Numbered from the stretch's first letter, positions 16,750 to 26,627 are shown. The stretch is DNA of 64,000 nt from Thermococcus henrietii (GCF_900198835.1 NZ_LT900021.1:868001-932000), one strand, 5' to 3'. Numbers and translations: made by a program. Notes: a model not told the origin generated them from the letters alone.

Positions 16750-18222
16750 TTAGCCTTCCGGATGTTTAACCAGGCCGGACTTTCCACGCTCTTTGGGCGT
16801 CTTTTCGATTATTGCCTTCATCCAGCTACCGCGGAGGAACCAGGCGAGGGCTATCAGCGCGCCGATAAAGTTGCTCAGACCCATGCCGAAGAAAACGCCT
16901 CTACTCGTGAAGTCGAACAGCTCTGCCAGCGGAATCGTCAGTCCGAGGAGCGTTATCGCACCGACGTAGCCGAAGGCGTAGCTCAGCGGAATCCTGAGAC
17001 CCCACAGGCGGATTATGCCGAGCAACATCGTCTTCTTCGTGTGCCCCGCCGAGCTGAAGGTCCTGTTGACGACTATGAAGATTCCGTTGAAGAAGGGCAC
17101 CGAGATTAGGAAGTACTCGAGGACGATTTTGCTCTCCGCTATAACCTTTGGGTCGTCGAGGAAGACCTTGAAGATTGGGACGCGGAAGATTCCAATGATT
17201 AGAACCGCCAAGCTCGCTATCGTGAAGTTGACGAGCATCGTTCTCTCCGCTATCCTCTTGGCCCTCTCGAACCTGCCAGCCCCGACGTTCTGGGCTATCA
17301 TCGTTCCCATCGCCATGCTTATACCGCGTGAGATGCTCGTCAGGAAGTTGACGAGGCGGGTCGTTATGACGTAAGCCGCGTAAGTGACATCGCCGAAGCC
17401 CATTATAATCCTTGTGAGAATAACGAAGCCGAAGCTGTTCGCTGACTGACCGATGCTCGAGGGGAGACCGACGCGGAAGAGTCTCTTGTAGAACTCAAAG
17501 TCAGGCTTAAGGCTTTCAAAGCTGAGCTTTAACGCCACCCTGCCGGAGAACATCAGATAGGCCCCGGTAATCGCTCCAACGGCGTTCGCTATGACCGTAG
17601 CAAGAGCGGCCCCAGCCACACCAAGCTTTGGAAACGGTCCGACTCCAAAAATGAAGAGCGGGTCGAGGACTATGTTTACAAGCACCGTCACGAGGGTTAT
17701 CTTCATCGGTGTTTTGGTGTCACCGCTTGCCCTCATGAGGGCCGAGAATGCCATGTACGCGAAGGACAGGGGCAAGCCAGCGAAAACTATGCTCGCGTAG
17801 GTTTTGGCGTAGGGGTAAAGGCCCGGCGTTACCTTCATGAAGTGGAGCGCCTGGGGGAGGATTGCAAGGCTTATCAAGGCAGTGGCCGTTGAGAAGAACA
17901 GCATCAGGGAGTAGAGTGCCCCAGCGGAGCGGTAGGCCTTTTTGAATTCCCCCGCCCCGATGTACTGGCCGACGAAGGCAAAGCCCGCCATGGTAAAGCC
18001 CATGCCGAGGCTCATCAGCGTTCCGATGATTGGCCACACCACTCCTGGAGCGGACAGAGCTTCCCTCCCGAGCTTTCCGAGCCAGAACGTGTCGGTTATG
18101 TTGTAAACGACCTGAACGAGGTTGTTGACTATGAGGGGTCCCGCTAACTTAAGGAGGGTCCTTTCAATCGGCCCGTTGAGTATCTCCTCGCGCATCTCCT
18201 GGAGTCTTCGATTCCCCCTCAT
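16750..18222 (-). CDS. MATE family efflux transporter (copy 1)
   Basis: A 490-residue, 12-helix multidrug/oligosaccharidyl-lipid/polysaccharide-superfamily exporter. Typical MATE elements include the N-terminal [41 protein letters not shown] in helix 2-3 and the mirrored [22 protein letters not shown] after helix 7. It should extrude cationic compounds using a Na+ or H+ gradient. It is 18 bases downstream of a close paralogue, so the two probably share a transcript. Confidence 0.9.
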   Translation of the reverse strand: MRGNRRLQEMREEILNGPIERTLLKLAGPLIVNNLVQVVYNITDTFWLGKLGREALSAPGVVWPIIGTLMSLGMGFTMAGFAFVGQYIGAGEFKKAYRSAGALYSLMLFFSTATALISLAILPQALHFMKVTPGLYPYAKTYASIVFAGLPLSFAYMAFSALMRASGDTKTPMKITLVTVLVNIVLDPLFIFGVGPFPKLGVAGAALATVIANAVGAITGAYLMFSGRVALKLSFESLKPDFEFYKRLFRVGLPSSIGQSANSFGFVILTRIIMGFGDVTYAAYVITTRLVNFLTSISRGISMAMGTMIAQNVGAGRFERAKRIAERTMLVNFTIASLAVLIIGIFRVPIFKVFLDDPKVIAESKIVLEYFLISVPFFNGIFIVVNRTFSSAGHTKKTMLLGIIRLWGLRIPLSYAFGYVGAITLLGLTIPLAELFDFTSRGVFFGMGLSNFIGALIALAWFLRGSWMKAIIEKTPKERGKSGLVKHPEG

Positions 18223-18240
18223 TGGCAGAACTTCCCCTCA

Positions 18241-19599
18241 TCAGTCTATAATCCTTTCCATCCATCCTCCCCTGAGGAACCAGGCGAGCGCTATTACTGC
18301 TGAAAGGACATTGCTCAGCCCCATACCGAGGTAGACTCCCCAGCTCGCACCGACGGCCAGTCCCAAAAGATAACTCAGTGGAATCCTTAAGCCCCAGAGT
18401 CTTATCAGGCCGAGCACCATGCTCGTTTTAGTCTTCCCAGCCGTCTGGAAGACACCCGTGGCTACGGAGAATATGCCGAAGAACGGGAGGGAGGTCAGGA
18501 AGTACTTGGCAACGAGCGAGGCCTCGTGGAGGACCTCAGGGTCGTTTATGAACGCCTTGAAGACGGGCTGGTTGAAGATTACTATGAAAGCCGTTCCCGC
18601 CGTCAGAACACCGAAGTTTATGAGCATCGTCCTCTCTGCTATCCTCTTCGCCCTCTCAAAGTTCTTGGCCCCTATGTTCTGGCCGACCATCGTTCCCATC
18701 GCCTGCGCTATGCCGTTGGCTATCGCGAACATGAAGTTGGTGAGCCTGTTGGCTATGGCGTATGCCGCGAACGCCACCGTCCCGTACTGGAAGATTATTC
18801 TCGTCAAAATCATGAAGCCGAAGGAGTTGAGGGATTGACCAACCGCAGATGGGAGGCCGACCCTGAAAATCCTTCTGTAAAAGTCCCAGTCCGGCTTCAG
18901 GTCGTCGATGGTGAACTTTATACCCTTCCTGCCCGTTACCAAGTAGTAGGCCCCTATGACCGAACCAACGCTGTTGGAGAACATCGTCGCTATCGCCGCT
19001 CCCACGACGCCGAGTTCTGGAAACGGCCCGAGGCCGAAGATTAAGACGGGGTCGAGGGCCATGTTGAGGCCAACCGTGAAGAAGCTAATAACCATCGGCG
19101 TCTTCGTGTCCCCGACTGCCCTCAGGAGGAACGTGAAGGCGTAGTAGGTGAAGGCGAAGGGGATTCCAATGAATATGACGAGGGTGTATTTAATCGCGTA
19201 CGGATAAACCGAGCTCGAGACGTCCATCAGCTTGAGGATGTAGGGAGTGGAGATTGCCCCGATTATGGCAACGCCAATCGAGAACAGCAGGCTCAGCGAG
19301 TAAAGAGCACCCGCCGAGCGGTTCGCCCTCTTGAAGTCCCTCGCCCCTATGTACTGCGTCACGAAGGCGAAGCCCGCAACCGCGAAGCCCATTCCAAGGC
19401 TCATGAGGGTCGCTATGAAGGGCCAGCTGGCGCCCGGTGCCGAGAGCTGGTTCCTGCCGAGTTTCCCGAGCCAGAAGGTATCTGCTAGGTTGTAGAGAAC
19501 CTGAACCATGTTGCTGACTATCAGAGGGCCCGCTAACCTGAAGAGCGTTCTCTCAATCGGCCCGTTCAGAATCTCCTCCCTGGCTCGCTCGACGGACAT
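18241..19599 (-). CDS. MATE family efflux transporter (copy 2)
   Basis: A 452-residue 12-helix MATE exporter. The N-terminus [22 protein letters not shown] and the helix 7-8 segment [22 protein letters not shown] are nearly the same as in copy 1, showing an in-place duplication. A strong TATA box lies just upstream. The short untranslated stretch before ATG 19599 has no good Shine-Dalgarno, which suggests a leaderless or near-leaderless message. Substrate is unknown. Confidence 0.9.
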   Translation of the reverse strand: MSVERAREEILNGPIERTLFRLAGPLIVSNMVQVLYNLADTFWLGKLGRNQLSAPGASWPFIATLMSLGMGFAVAGFAFVTQYIGARDFKRANRSAGALYSLSLLFSIGVAIIGAISTPYILKLMDVSSSVYPYAIKYTLVIFIGIPFAFTYYAFTFLLRAVGDTKTPMVISFFTVGLNMALDPVLIFGLGPFPELGVVGAAIATMFSNSVGSVIGAYYLVTGRKGIKFTIDDLKPDWDFYRRIFRVGLPSAVGQSLNSFGFMILTRIIFQYGTVAFAAYAIANRLTNFMFAIANGIAQAMGTMVGQNIGAKNFERAKRIAERTMLINFGVLTAGTAFIVIFNQPVFKAFINDPEVLHEASLVAKYFLTSLPFFGIFSVATGVFQTAGKTKTSMVLGLIRLWGLRIPLSYLLGLAVGASWGVYLGMGLSNVLSAVIALAWFLRGGWMERIID

Positions 19600-19626
19600 G
19601 ACAATCAGATTCCTATCGAAACGTTA

Positions 19627-19636
19627 GTATAAAAAC
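19627..19636 (-). promoter_or_regulatory. TATA box of the MATE operon
   Basis: The minus strand reads GTTTTTATAC, 28-37 nt before ATG 19599. This predicts a transcription start within a few bases of the start codon. Confidence 0.6.
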
Positions 19637-19697
19637 TTTAGGGTGGATAAAAGGGCCACACCTCAAGAACGACCTGCTCTAGAATTATAACAGAAAT

Positions 19698-19724
19698 CAG
19701 GAGAATAGAAAAGGGGAGAAAACC
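19698..19724 (-). terminator. T-rich terminator after ppsA
   Basis: Directly after the stop codon the minus strand has runs TTTTC and CCCCTTTTC followed by more pyrimidines, the usual archaeal oligo-T termination signal without a hairpin. Confidence 0.45.
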
Positions 19725-22172
19725 TCACTCGAGGGCCTTCCTCGCGGCCTCGAGCTTGATTCTCTGCTCCTCGCGGTAGACGGTCTTCCTGATGAGCTCG
19801 ACCGCGTCGGGGTTCGCTGAGACGCTGTCGATGCCCATCCTGACGAGGAGCCTGACCATCTTCGGGTCGCTTCCGGCCTGTCCGCAGATGCTGGTCTCGA
19901 CGCCGTACTTCTTGCAGACCTTGATGACGTTCTCGATGAGCTTGAGAACGGCCGGGTGCTTCTCGTCGTAGAGCTTGAAGACCCTCTCGTTGTCCCTGTC
20001 GATAGCGAGGGTGTACTGGGTGAGGTCGTTGGTTCCGAAGCTGACGAAGTCGATGCCCTCCTTGATGAGGTCCTCGATGATGAGCGCGCTGGCCGGGGTC
20101 TCAATCATGACGCCCCACTCGACGTCCTTGTGCGGCTCAAGGCCAACGCTCCTGGCTATCTCCTTGGCCTTCCTTATCTGCTCGGGGTGGCTGACGAGCG
20201 GGAGCATGACGCCGATGTTGTCGTATCCCTCGTCGACGAGCTTCTTGATGGCCTTGAACTCGGCCCTGAGGAGCTCCGGCTGGTCGAGACCGCGCCTGAT
20301 TCCGCGCCAGCCGAGCATCGGGTTCCTCTCGACAGGCTCGTCCTCTCCGCCCGGAAGCTCGCGGAACTCGTTGGTCGGGGCGTCGAGGGTCCTGTACCAG
20401 ACGCGCCTCGGGTAGAAGGCCTCGACGACCTTCCTGATGCCCTCGGCAAGCTTCTCGACGAGCTCCTCCTCCTTGCCCTCCTTGATGAACTTGACCGGGT
20501 GGGCGCCGATTCCGAGTATCATGTGCTCGGCCCTGAGGAGTCCAACGCCGTCGGCACCGGTGGCGGCGGCCCTCTCGGCGACCTCGGGCATCGAGACGTT
20601 GACCTTGACCTCGGTAGCGGTTATGAGCGGGGCACCGGCGACGACGACCTTGCCGCCCTCGGCCTTCTCCTCCTTCTCCTTCTTGACGAGGCTCTTGACT
20701 ATGCCCTTGTAGACGACACCCCTGGTTCCGTCGACGGTGACGAGCATGCCGTCCTTGAGCTTCTTGGTGGCCTCCTTGGTACCGACGACGGTCGGGATAC
20801 CAAGTTCCCTACCAACGATGGCCGCGTGGCAGGTCCTTCCACCCTCGTCGGTGACGATGGCGGAGGCCCTCTTCATGGCCGGAACCATGTCCGGGTTGGT
20901 CATGGTGGTGACGAGGACGTCGCCCTCCTTGACCTTGTCGATGTCCTTGACGTCGAGGACTATGACGACCTTACCGGCACCGACGCCCGGAGAGGCTCCG
21001 AGACCCTTGAGGATAACCTCCATCTCCTCGGTCTCCTCGAGCTCCTCGCCCTCGGCCGGGGCCTCCTTGAGGGTGGTTATCGGCCTGCTCTGGACGATGT
21101 AGAGCTTGCCGTCGTCGGCGTCGTAGGCCCACTCGATGTCCTGCGGGTACTGGTAGTGCTCCTCAATCTTGGCGCCCATCTTGGCGACCTCGATTATCTG
21201 CTCCTCGGTGAGAACCTGCTTCTCAACGTACTCGGGTCCGAGGTAGTCGGCAACCTTGACGAGAACGGTTCCCTTGCCGGTCTCCGGGTTCCTGACGTAC
21301 ATAACTTCTTTCTTGGCGATGTACTTCTCCTTTATCTTCCAGGTGCCCTTCTCAACGATGTACTCGTCCGGGGTAACGGCACCGCTGACGACGGCCTCAC
21401 CGAGGCCCCAGGCGGCGTTAATCATTATCTCGTTCCTGTTGTTAGTGACCGGGTTGGCGGTGAACATGACGCCGCTGGTCTTGCTGTTGACCATCTTCTG
21501 GACGACGGCGCTGAGGTAGACCTTCCTGTGGTCGAAGCCCTGCTTGGCCCTGTAGAAGGTAGCCCTCGCGGTCCAGAGTGAAGCCCAGCACTTCCTGACG
21601 TTCTCGAGGAGGTCCTCGTCGCCGATGACGTCGAGGTAGGTCTCCTGCTGGCCGGCGAAGGAAGCCTCAGGAAGGTCCTCGGCGGTAGCGGAGGAGCGGA
21701 CGGCGACGTAAACGAACTCGCCCTTCTCCGGGTCCTTGTTGAAGCGCTTGCAGAGCTTGTGGTAGGCGTTGAGAACCTCATCCGCTATCTCCTTGGGCAT
21801 TGGCATGGCAAGAATGAGCTCCCTGATGACCGCGGTGTTGTCCATAAGCTCCCTGCTGTCGTCAACGTTGGTCCTCTCAACGATGTCCATAATCCAGTCC
21901 TGGAGTGGTCTAGCCTCGTCCGGGGCGTTGGCAAGAACCTCGGCAAGAACGCCCTTCTCGGCCTTCTCGCCCATGACCTTCTTTATGTCCTCCTTAGAAA
22001 CCTTGACGTTGTTCACGAAGTACTTGTAGGCCTCAGCGGTAACACAGAATCCGGGCGGAACGGGTATTCCGGCGTTGGTAAGCTCACCGAGGTTGGCACC
22101 CTTGCCTCCAACGAGGGGGACGTCCTCCCTTCCGAGCTCCTCGAACCACCTTATAAACTTGTATTCGCTCAT
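19725..22172 (-). CDS. ppsA: Phosphoenolpyruvate synthase
   Basis: An 815-residue enzyme that makes phosphoenolpyruvate from pyruvate and ATP (with AMP and phosphate), the gluconeogenic entry step in Thermococcales, with a possible role in glycolysis as well. The order of domains is the N-terminal ATP-grasp (GGKGANLGELTNAGIPVPPGFC), the swivelling phosphohistidine domain (GGRTCHAAIVGRELGIP, His449) and the C-terminal TIM barrel with FGTNDLTQYTLAIDRD and the active-site CGQAGSDP segment. The length is normal. The start ATG 22172 follows GGAGGG. Codon use is strongly biased, as expected for a highly expressed gene. Confidence 0.96.
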   Translation of the reverse strand: MSEYKFIRWFEELGREDVPLVGGKGANLGELTNAGIPVPPGFCVTAEAYKYFVNNVKVSKEDIKKVMGEKAEKGVLAEVLANAPDEARPLQDWIMDIVERTNVDDSRELMDNTAVIRELILAMPMPKEIADEVLNAYHKLCKRFNKDPEKGEFVYVAVRSSATAEDLPEASFAGQQETYLDVIGDEDLLENVRKCWASLWTARATFYRAKQGFDHRKVYLSAVVQKMVNSKTSGVMFTANPVTNNRNEIMINAAWGLGEAVVSGAVTPDEYIVEKGTWKIKEKYIAKKEVMYVRNPETGKGTVLVKVADYLGPEYVEKQVLTEEQIIEVAKMGAKIEEHYQYPQDIEWAYDADDGKLYIVQSRPITTLKEAPAEGEELEETEEMEVILKGLGASPGVGAGKVVIVLDVKDIDKVKEGDVLVTTMTNPDMVPAMKRASAIVTDEGGRTCHAAIVGRELGIPTVVGTKEATKKLKDGMLVTVDGTRGVVYKGIVKSLVKKEKEEKAEGGKVVVAGAPLITATEVKVNVSMPEVAERAAATGADGVGLLRAEHMILGIGAHPVKFIKEGKEEELVEKLAEGIRKVVEAFYPRRVWYRTLDAPTNEFRELPGGEDEPVERNPMLGWRGIRRGLDQPELLRAEFKAIKKLVDEGYDNIGVMLPLVSHPEQIRKAKEIARSVGLEPHKDVEWGVMIETPASALIIEDLIKEGIDFVSFGTNDLTQYTLAIDRDNERVFKLYDEKHPAVLKLIENVIKVCKKYGVETSICGQAGSDPKMVRLLVRMGIDSVSANPDAVELIRKTVYREEQRIKLEAARKALE

Positions 22173-22189
22173 GGCAATTCCCTCCGTTT

Positions 22190-22228
22190 AATTACTGCGG
22201 GTGATATATCGAGCGGCCGCTTTTAAAA
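22190..22228 (-). promoter_or_regulatory. ppsA promoter with a degenerate TGM-like palindrome
   Basis: The minus-strand TATA box TTTTAAAA (22221-22228) predicts a start near 22198. Over that start the plus strand reads AATTAC-N5-GTGATA (22190-22206), matching 10 of 12 positions of the Thermococcales glycolytic motif TATCAC-N5-GTGATA bound by Tgr/TrmBL1. A further half site GTGATA lies at 22292-22297. The rest of the gap to 22325 shows nothing else. Confidence 0.4.
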
Positions 22229-22325
22229 TTAACTATCCAAGACTGTTCCTCAGTGTATAAGGTTGAAAAAGAGAGGAAATGTGTTCATTTGGTGATAGGG
22301 CGCCCTAATTTCATTTTTGACAACT

Positions 22326-23729
22326 CTAACGCCTTATAAAGATTTTGAACAGTCCGTCGTAGAACTCCCTCACCAGCTTGTACCTCCCACTAGTGAGTAC
22401 GTTGAGGTACTCTTTGGAGTTCTTGATGATGATTACGTCGTAGTAGCCCCCGCTTATCTTCCATTCAACGCTCTTACGGTTGAGCATCATATCAACCTTG
22501 GCGCCCGGATAATAGAAGCCCGCTTTAGTGTACAGGGAGGGGGATACAAGAAGTGCCCTGGCAGGATAGTGCTCGCTCGCGTACCTGAGAACGTGGGAGT
22601 CGTAGGTTCCCGTAACGTTCCACCTCTCCTTTAGAACGAACGCGTTTCCGCCCACTGGGATGAGGAGGAGCAGGGCGAGACCTATTGTGATGGCCTTCTT
22701 CCACGGTTTTATCGGCCTTCCAGCGAGTTCAAGGGCGTTTTCAATCCCGTCCACGATTAGGGAGACTCCCTCAACGGCCAAGATTCCCATCACAGGGGCG
22801 AGGAACGTTATGAAGCGGGTCTCCTTGTGGGTCACCGTCATTATCATTATGAACCCCAGGAAGACCCAGCTGATTAAGAGCCAGCCCCTCTCGTCCTGCT
22901 TCTGCCTCACGAGCCCGAGAACTGCAAGTGCCGGGAGAACTCGTCCCATGTCCTTCTGGAGCCAATTGATGAACGTCGAAACCGAAACCGGCCTGTCGAG
23001 AGTCACAACACGGCTGGCTATCTTGAAGGGCCTCAGAGCGCCTCCGTAATGAAGGTGCCCCAGGTAGAGCCAGGGGCCCAGCGTGAGGAACAGAAGTGTG
23101 AAACCAATGAGGTACTCCCTCTTTTTGACCCAGTCCCAGTACTCCGTAAGCCACAGGTAGGCTATGAAGATGGCTATTATCGAGAGCCCTGTGTAGCGCG
23201 TTAGTATAGCCAGGCCCGCGGAGACGAAGGCGAGGTAAATCCTCACCGCACTGCCCCTCTTTCTCCCGGTGTAGAGTAAATAAACGGCTAGGGTGTAGAA
23301 GAGGGTGAACTCGCTGTGAACGAGTTCCCTCGTCCCCATCGTGAAGGCTAGCGCGTTGAAGATGAAGAACGCCGAGGCGAGGACCCCCTTGACGGCCCTT
23401 TCAAAGAGCTCCACCGTGAGCAGGTACACGAGCACCGCCGTCAGGGCGAACGAGACCGCCGAAACAAGCCTTGCGACCGTCAGCTGGCTTAGGGGGTTGT
23501 GGACGAAGTGGTAAAATAACGACAGCGTGTAGGGGTAGAGCGGTGGGCGGTACATCATGTAAACTCCCTGATAAGTGAAACTCGTCGGGTTCATTGCTAG
23601 GTTCCTCGCTATGTCGATGTACAAAGCACCGTCGTAGGTTAGGGTGTCCCACGGGGGAAACGTGGCCAGCTGAATTCCAAGTGCGAACAGAAAAACCGCT
23701 ACGGGGATTGCCTTTTTGATGCGCTCCAT
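22326..23729 (-). CDS. GT39/PMT-like membrane glycosyltransferase
   Basis: A 467-residue multi-helix protein of the ArnT/PMT_2 type. After the first helix comes the extracytoplasmic loop DGALYIDIARNL with the conserved acidic residue expected to bind the lipid-linked sugar, followed by YRPPLYPY. A C-terminal soluble domain of about 90 residues follows the last helix. Enzymes of this fold move sugars from polyprenyl phosphate donors to proteins, lipids or glycans outside the membrane. ATG 23729 follows GGAGGGAT and replaces a longer start inside the preceding gene. It is the last gene of a four-gene membrane cluster. Confidence 0.78.
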   Translation of the reverse strand: MERIKKAIPVAVFLFALGIQLATFPPWDTLTYDGALYIDIARNLAMNPTSFTYQGVYMMYRPPLYPYTLSLFYHFVHNPLSQLTVARLVSAVSFALTAVLVYLLTVELFERAVKGVLASAFFIFNALAFTMGTRELVHSEFTLFYTLAVYLLYTGRKRGSAVRIYLAFVSAGLAILTRYTGLSIIAIFIAYLWLTEYWDWVKKREYLIGFTLLFLTLGPWLYLGHLHYGGALRPFKIASRVVTLDRPVSVSTFINWLQKDMGRVLPALAVLGLVRQKQDERGWLLISWVFLGFIMIMTVTHKETRFITFLAPVMGILAVEGVSLIVDGIENALELAGRPIKPWKKAITIGLALLLLIPVGGNAFVLKERWNVTGTYDSHVLRYASEHYPARALLVSPSLYTKAGFYYPGAKVDMMLNRKSVEWKISGGYYDVIIIKNSKEYLNVLTSGRYKLVREFYDGLFKIFIRR

Positions 23730-24793
23730 ATCCCTCCCTCCGTACACTGTGCGAGGCATGCGAGGTACAGGATTGCAGCCAGGAACGTTCCCTCGATGCC
23801 TATGTCCATCATCAGGATTGCAACCGTGAACGCGAACGTCCCCGTGAACTCGTTCTTGGAGGCCGTTCTCAGGGCCATGCCGAGGATGATTGCCTCAATC
23901 AGACCGAGGACCCCGAAGTCGTAGACCGGCTGACCGAAGAGCGTGTACGTGTAGCCGACCTTTTTCCCGAAGAGCCTCCCGACGTAGCCCGTTGGGTCCG
24001 GGTTGAACAGGAGCTCGTGATTCCCGAGTGGCATTCCCATGTGGAAGAGTCGCTCGTAGACTGTGTACGAGGATGCCGGCCTGTAAATCAGCGTCCCGAA
24101 GAAACCAAGCCTCCAGCCGGGGTACTCCTTGACGGTGACGTGGTACCTTGCCGCGAAGACGGCGAGGGTCAGCAGGACCACCGTTAGAATTACGTACTTT
24201 CTCCTCCTGGCCTCTTCCACCGTTAGCTTGCCGTCATACGCCAGTCTGAGCAGGTACGCAACCGCGACACCGAGCCCAACCGTCCTTGAGGCCCCCACCA
24301 TGGCTATTGCTTCCCCGACTAAGAGAAATCCCAGCGAGGGCCTGGCGGCGATGACGCCAATCATTATGTCTCCTGCCACGAGGAAAGGAACGCTCGCACT
24401 GGTGTACCTGAGGGACGGCTTCAACAGGGGAATCCCCCAATGAAGCGAGGCAGCTACCACGAGGCCAATCGAGACGACCGTTGCCGGGACCGTTCCCCGA
24501 ATGAGCTTGTCCCTCGACATAAGGTGTCTTAGAATCCCGAGGGCAATCAAACCCCCAAGGACGTACTGAACGCCCAGGGGGATTAGAAGGAGCATGGCGC
24601 CGAGCCCAAAGGCCCAGGCGGGGATTCCTGCGTCGATGCGGTACGAGAGGTATAGAATGACCAAAAACAAGACGGCGTAGGCGGCAGGGGCTATCTCTAG
24701 GTGCCCGAGGGTTGATGAGTAGAGCACCTTGCCGAGCCAGGCCGTTCCAACGTAGGCCCCCACGAGCAGGGCGAAGAACTCACCGGGCTTCAC
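23699..24793 (-). CDS. Polytopic membrane protein, possible polysaccharide polymerase
   Basis: A 364-residue protein with about ten hydrophobic segments and no catalytic motif that I can name. A region near the C-terminus (residues about 265-320) has a long outer loop followed by YDFGVLGLIEAIILGMA. The neighbouring gene repeats this plan as DFGVFAIVEGFLLGL, so the two are paralogues. The plan of many helices with one big outer loop resembles Wzy-type O-antigen/oligosaccharide-repeat polymerases. GTG 24793 with GGTGAGGAG was chosen. The polymerase call is an inference. Confidence 0.6.
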   Translation of the reverse strand: MKPGEFFALLVGAYVGTAWLGKVLYSSTLGHLEIAPAAYAVLFLVILYLSYRIDAGIPAWAFGLGAMLLLIPLGVQYVLGGLIALGILRHLMSRDKLIRGTVPATVVSIGLVVAASLHWGIPLLKPSLRYTSASVPFLVAGDIMIGVIAARPSLGFLLVGEAIAMVGASRTVGLGVAVAYLLRLAYDGKLTVEEARRRKYVILTVVLLTLAVFAARYHVTVKEYPGWRLGFFGTLIYRPASSYTVYERLFHMGMPLGNHELLFNPDPTGYVGRLFGKKVGYTYTLFGQPVYDFGVLGLIEAIILGMALRTASKNEFTGTFAFTVAILMMDIGIEGTFLAAILYLACLAQCTEGGIWSASKRQSP

Positions 24794-25772
24794 TTCGTCT
24801 CCTCACCTTCCATCCCTTGTACAGGATGTACGCCCCAAGCAGGAACAGCGCGTAGACGGGCAGGTCGAGGATTCCGGTCTCAACCCCAACTATCCCGTAG
24901 GCGAGTGTCGAGTAGTAGAGGGTCTTCGTCGTCGGGTGCTTCGCGTTCATTATCATGCCGTAGTAGAGGCCCAGGAGGAAGCCCTCGACTATCGCGAAGA
25001 CTCCGAAATCGAGGTACATTCCGCCAAGGAGCGTCGCCGTTATCGTTGCACCCGTGTGGACGTAGAGGAACTTGGCTATTAGCCCTCTAGGGGAGTAGCC
25101 GCCGTGGATGTACGAGACGACGCCCGCCCACTGCAAATGGCCTCCGTACGTCCCGCTCCAGTCACCACGCCAGACTATGACATCGAGGGCGGAGACCGTG
25201 CTCTGAAAGCGAACCCAAAGGCTCGAGAGGGCGTTTCCGCGGAGGAAAGTTATCATGAGGAAGAGGAGCGCTCCACCACCAAGGATTCCGCCGAGCTTTT
25301 TGATGTCAATCCCTCTCCCTCTCGTCCCTTCGTAGTAGGCGATTGCTATCGCCAGCACGGAAACGAGCACGGGGGTTCTGTAAGCGTACAGCGACACTAC
25401 CGCCGGGTAGAGCAATGAGTACTTCTTCCCCCGTATGAACAGGTAAACGCTCGACGGAACTCCCAGGAAATAGGTGAGTGCGGTTAGCCTCGGGTTCAGA
25501 TGGATCCTTATCGCGGGGTGGAGAAGGGGGACGTTCCCGAGTCGTATGATTTGGTAGACTATAATTGCGAGCGCCAGCCAGAACGCCCAGTTTATGTACT
25601 TCTCTTCTATTTTGAGTCCCCCGTCGCTCCACTCCACACTCTTACCCCTCCTGATTCCCAGGAGTATTGCAACCGCGAAGGCGAGGCTCACGGCTATCGT
25701 CTTTGGCTCGGCCAGTCCAACGGCAACGTAGGCCATGAAGAGGATTGGTATTAGGACCGGAAGGTCCCTCAT
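24780..25772 (-). CDS. Polytopic membrane protein, paralogue of 23699-24793
   Basis: A 330-residue protein with about ten membrane helices and a late outer loop (GGYSPRGLIAKFLYVHTGAT then TLLGGMYLDFGVFAIVEGF). It shares this architecture with the next gene in the operon. As with that gene, the best guess is an oligosaccharide repeat-unit polymerase or related surface-glycan enzyme, supported only by topology and by the glycosyltransferase in the same operon. Its start overlaps the stop of the preceding gene as ATGA. Confidence 0.6.
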   Translation of the reverse strand: MRDLPVLIPILFMAYVAVGLAEPKTIAVSLAFAVAILLGIRRGKSVEWSDGGLKIEEKYINWAFWLALAIIVYQIIRLGNVPLLHPAIRIHLNPRLTALTYFLGVPSSVYLFIRGKKYSLLYPAVVSLYAYRTPVLVSVLAIAIAYYEGTRGRGIDIKKLGGILGGGALLFLMITFLRGNALSSLWVRFQSTVSALDVIVWRGDWSGTYGGHLQWAGVVSYIHGGYSPRGLIAKFLYVHTGATITATLLGGMYLDFGVFAIVEGFLLGLYYGMIMNAKHPTTKTLYYSTLAYGIVGVETGILDLPVYALFLLGAYILYKGWKVRRRSEAR

Positions 25773-26431
25773 GGACTTCTCACCTCAATGAGCTTCAGGG
25801 GCAGGTTTCTCTCGTCCGAGTTCACGTAGAGGAGCCCATAAGTGTAGACGGTGTAGTTGCCGAGGTACTCAAGGAGGTACTGGACGGGAACCATGTTGGC
25901 GGTTATTATGGCTCCATTGGGTCCCAGATGGTTGATTGTTATCGAACCGTAGGTCTTGTAGTCGGCCTGGTACTTCAGCTTGCCTATTTGGATGGGGGTT
26001 ATGGCGTCGCCGATGTAGATTTTACCGGAGTAGCGAACGGAGTAGTATTGCTTTGGCAGGAGCTTGGAGAAGACCTCTTTGCCCTTCCCCTCCATCGGAG
26101 AAACCTCGTAGAGGTAGACCTTCCCGTGGTAGATGACCCTTATCATCTTGGCCTTTATGTCCTCCCTCGTTGCTTCAGGGCCGCCGACAGTGTACGTCGT
26201 TCCGTTGGTCACGATTGAGATTGTTGAGCCCCTCACGCTCAGGAGGGTTCCGTTCACGGTTCGTCCATCGACGGTCTTCACGACGATTGTGACGTTGAAG
26301 CCCCTCACGAGAAGGCCGTAGGCGTGGTTCGCGGCCTCGTAGATTTCCCCTCCCTGGTAGTGCTGAACATGTGAGTTGAGGACGAGGCCCACGATGGCGA
26401 GGGCTATTATTATGATTAGGTACTTCCTCAT
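25769..26431 (-). CDS. Single-helix anchored extracytoplasmic protein, first gene of the membrane cluster
   Basis: A 220-residue protein with an N-terminal anchor (YLIIIIALAIVGLVLNSHVQ) and an outer domain with several Asn-Xaa-Ser/Thr sites (NVT, NGT, NYT). No family is recognised. The outer part has two beta-rich stretches (TVVIKTVDGR-like and YHGKVYLYEVSPMEG). It is coupled by a 4-base overlap to the polymerase-like genes and could be an accessory or regulatory subunit of that pathway. The Shine-Dalgarno is GGGGGG, and a minus-strand TATA-like GACATAAAAG lies at 26462-26472. Confidence 0.65.
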   Translation of the reverse strand: MRKYLIIIIALAIVGLVLNSHVQHYQGGEIYEAANHAYGLLVRGFNVTIVVKTVDGRTVNGTLLSVRGSTISIVTNGTTYTVGGPEATREDIKAKMIRVIYHGKVYLYEVSPMEGKGKEVFSKLLPKQYYSVRYSGKIYIGDAITPIQIGKLKYQADYKTYGSITINHLGPNGAIITANMVPVQYLLEYLGNYTVYTYGLLYVNSDERNLPLKLIEVRSP

Positions 26432-26627
26432 GATTTCCCCCCATTGTAGTAGGGGCCTCCACTTTTATGTCTTTCTGAGGAGGCTCTCTCCTGTTCACAA
26501 TAGCCTGTTTTGTTTTATGATTTTCCGGGTTAGTTCCTGATACTTCAAATGGTGCAACGGCTGGTTACATTTTTTCCATTCAAATCCATGCCAACATCTT
26601 CATGTCTTGACCTGTCCATTTGCGAAC

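Noticed and set aside
16750-19599. The two MATE genes as a mobile element or long direct repeat
   Set aside because: They are diverged paralogues with no terminal repeats, target duplications or transposase nearby.
19956-21581. 541-residue open frame antisense to ppsA
   Set aside because: It lies entirely within the strongly codon-biased ppsA gene on the other strand. The protein is a low-complexity Leu/Asp/Val-rich shadow with no domain.
26432-26627. Possible small RNA in the divergent gap before the secreted protease
   Set aside because: No C/D boxes in order, no stable hairpin and no suitable promoter pair were seen.
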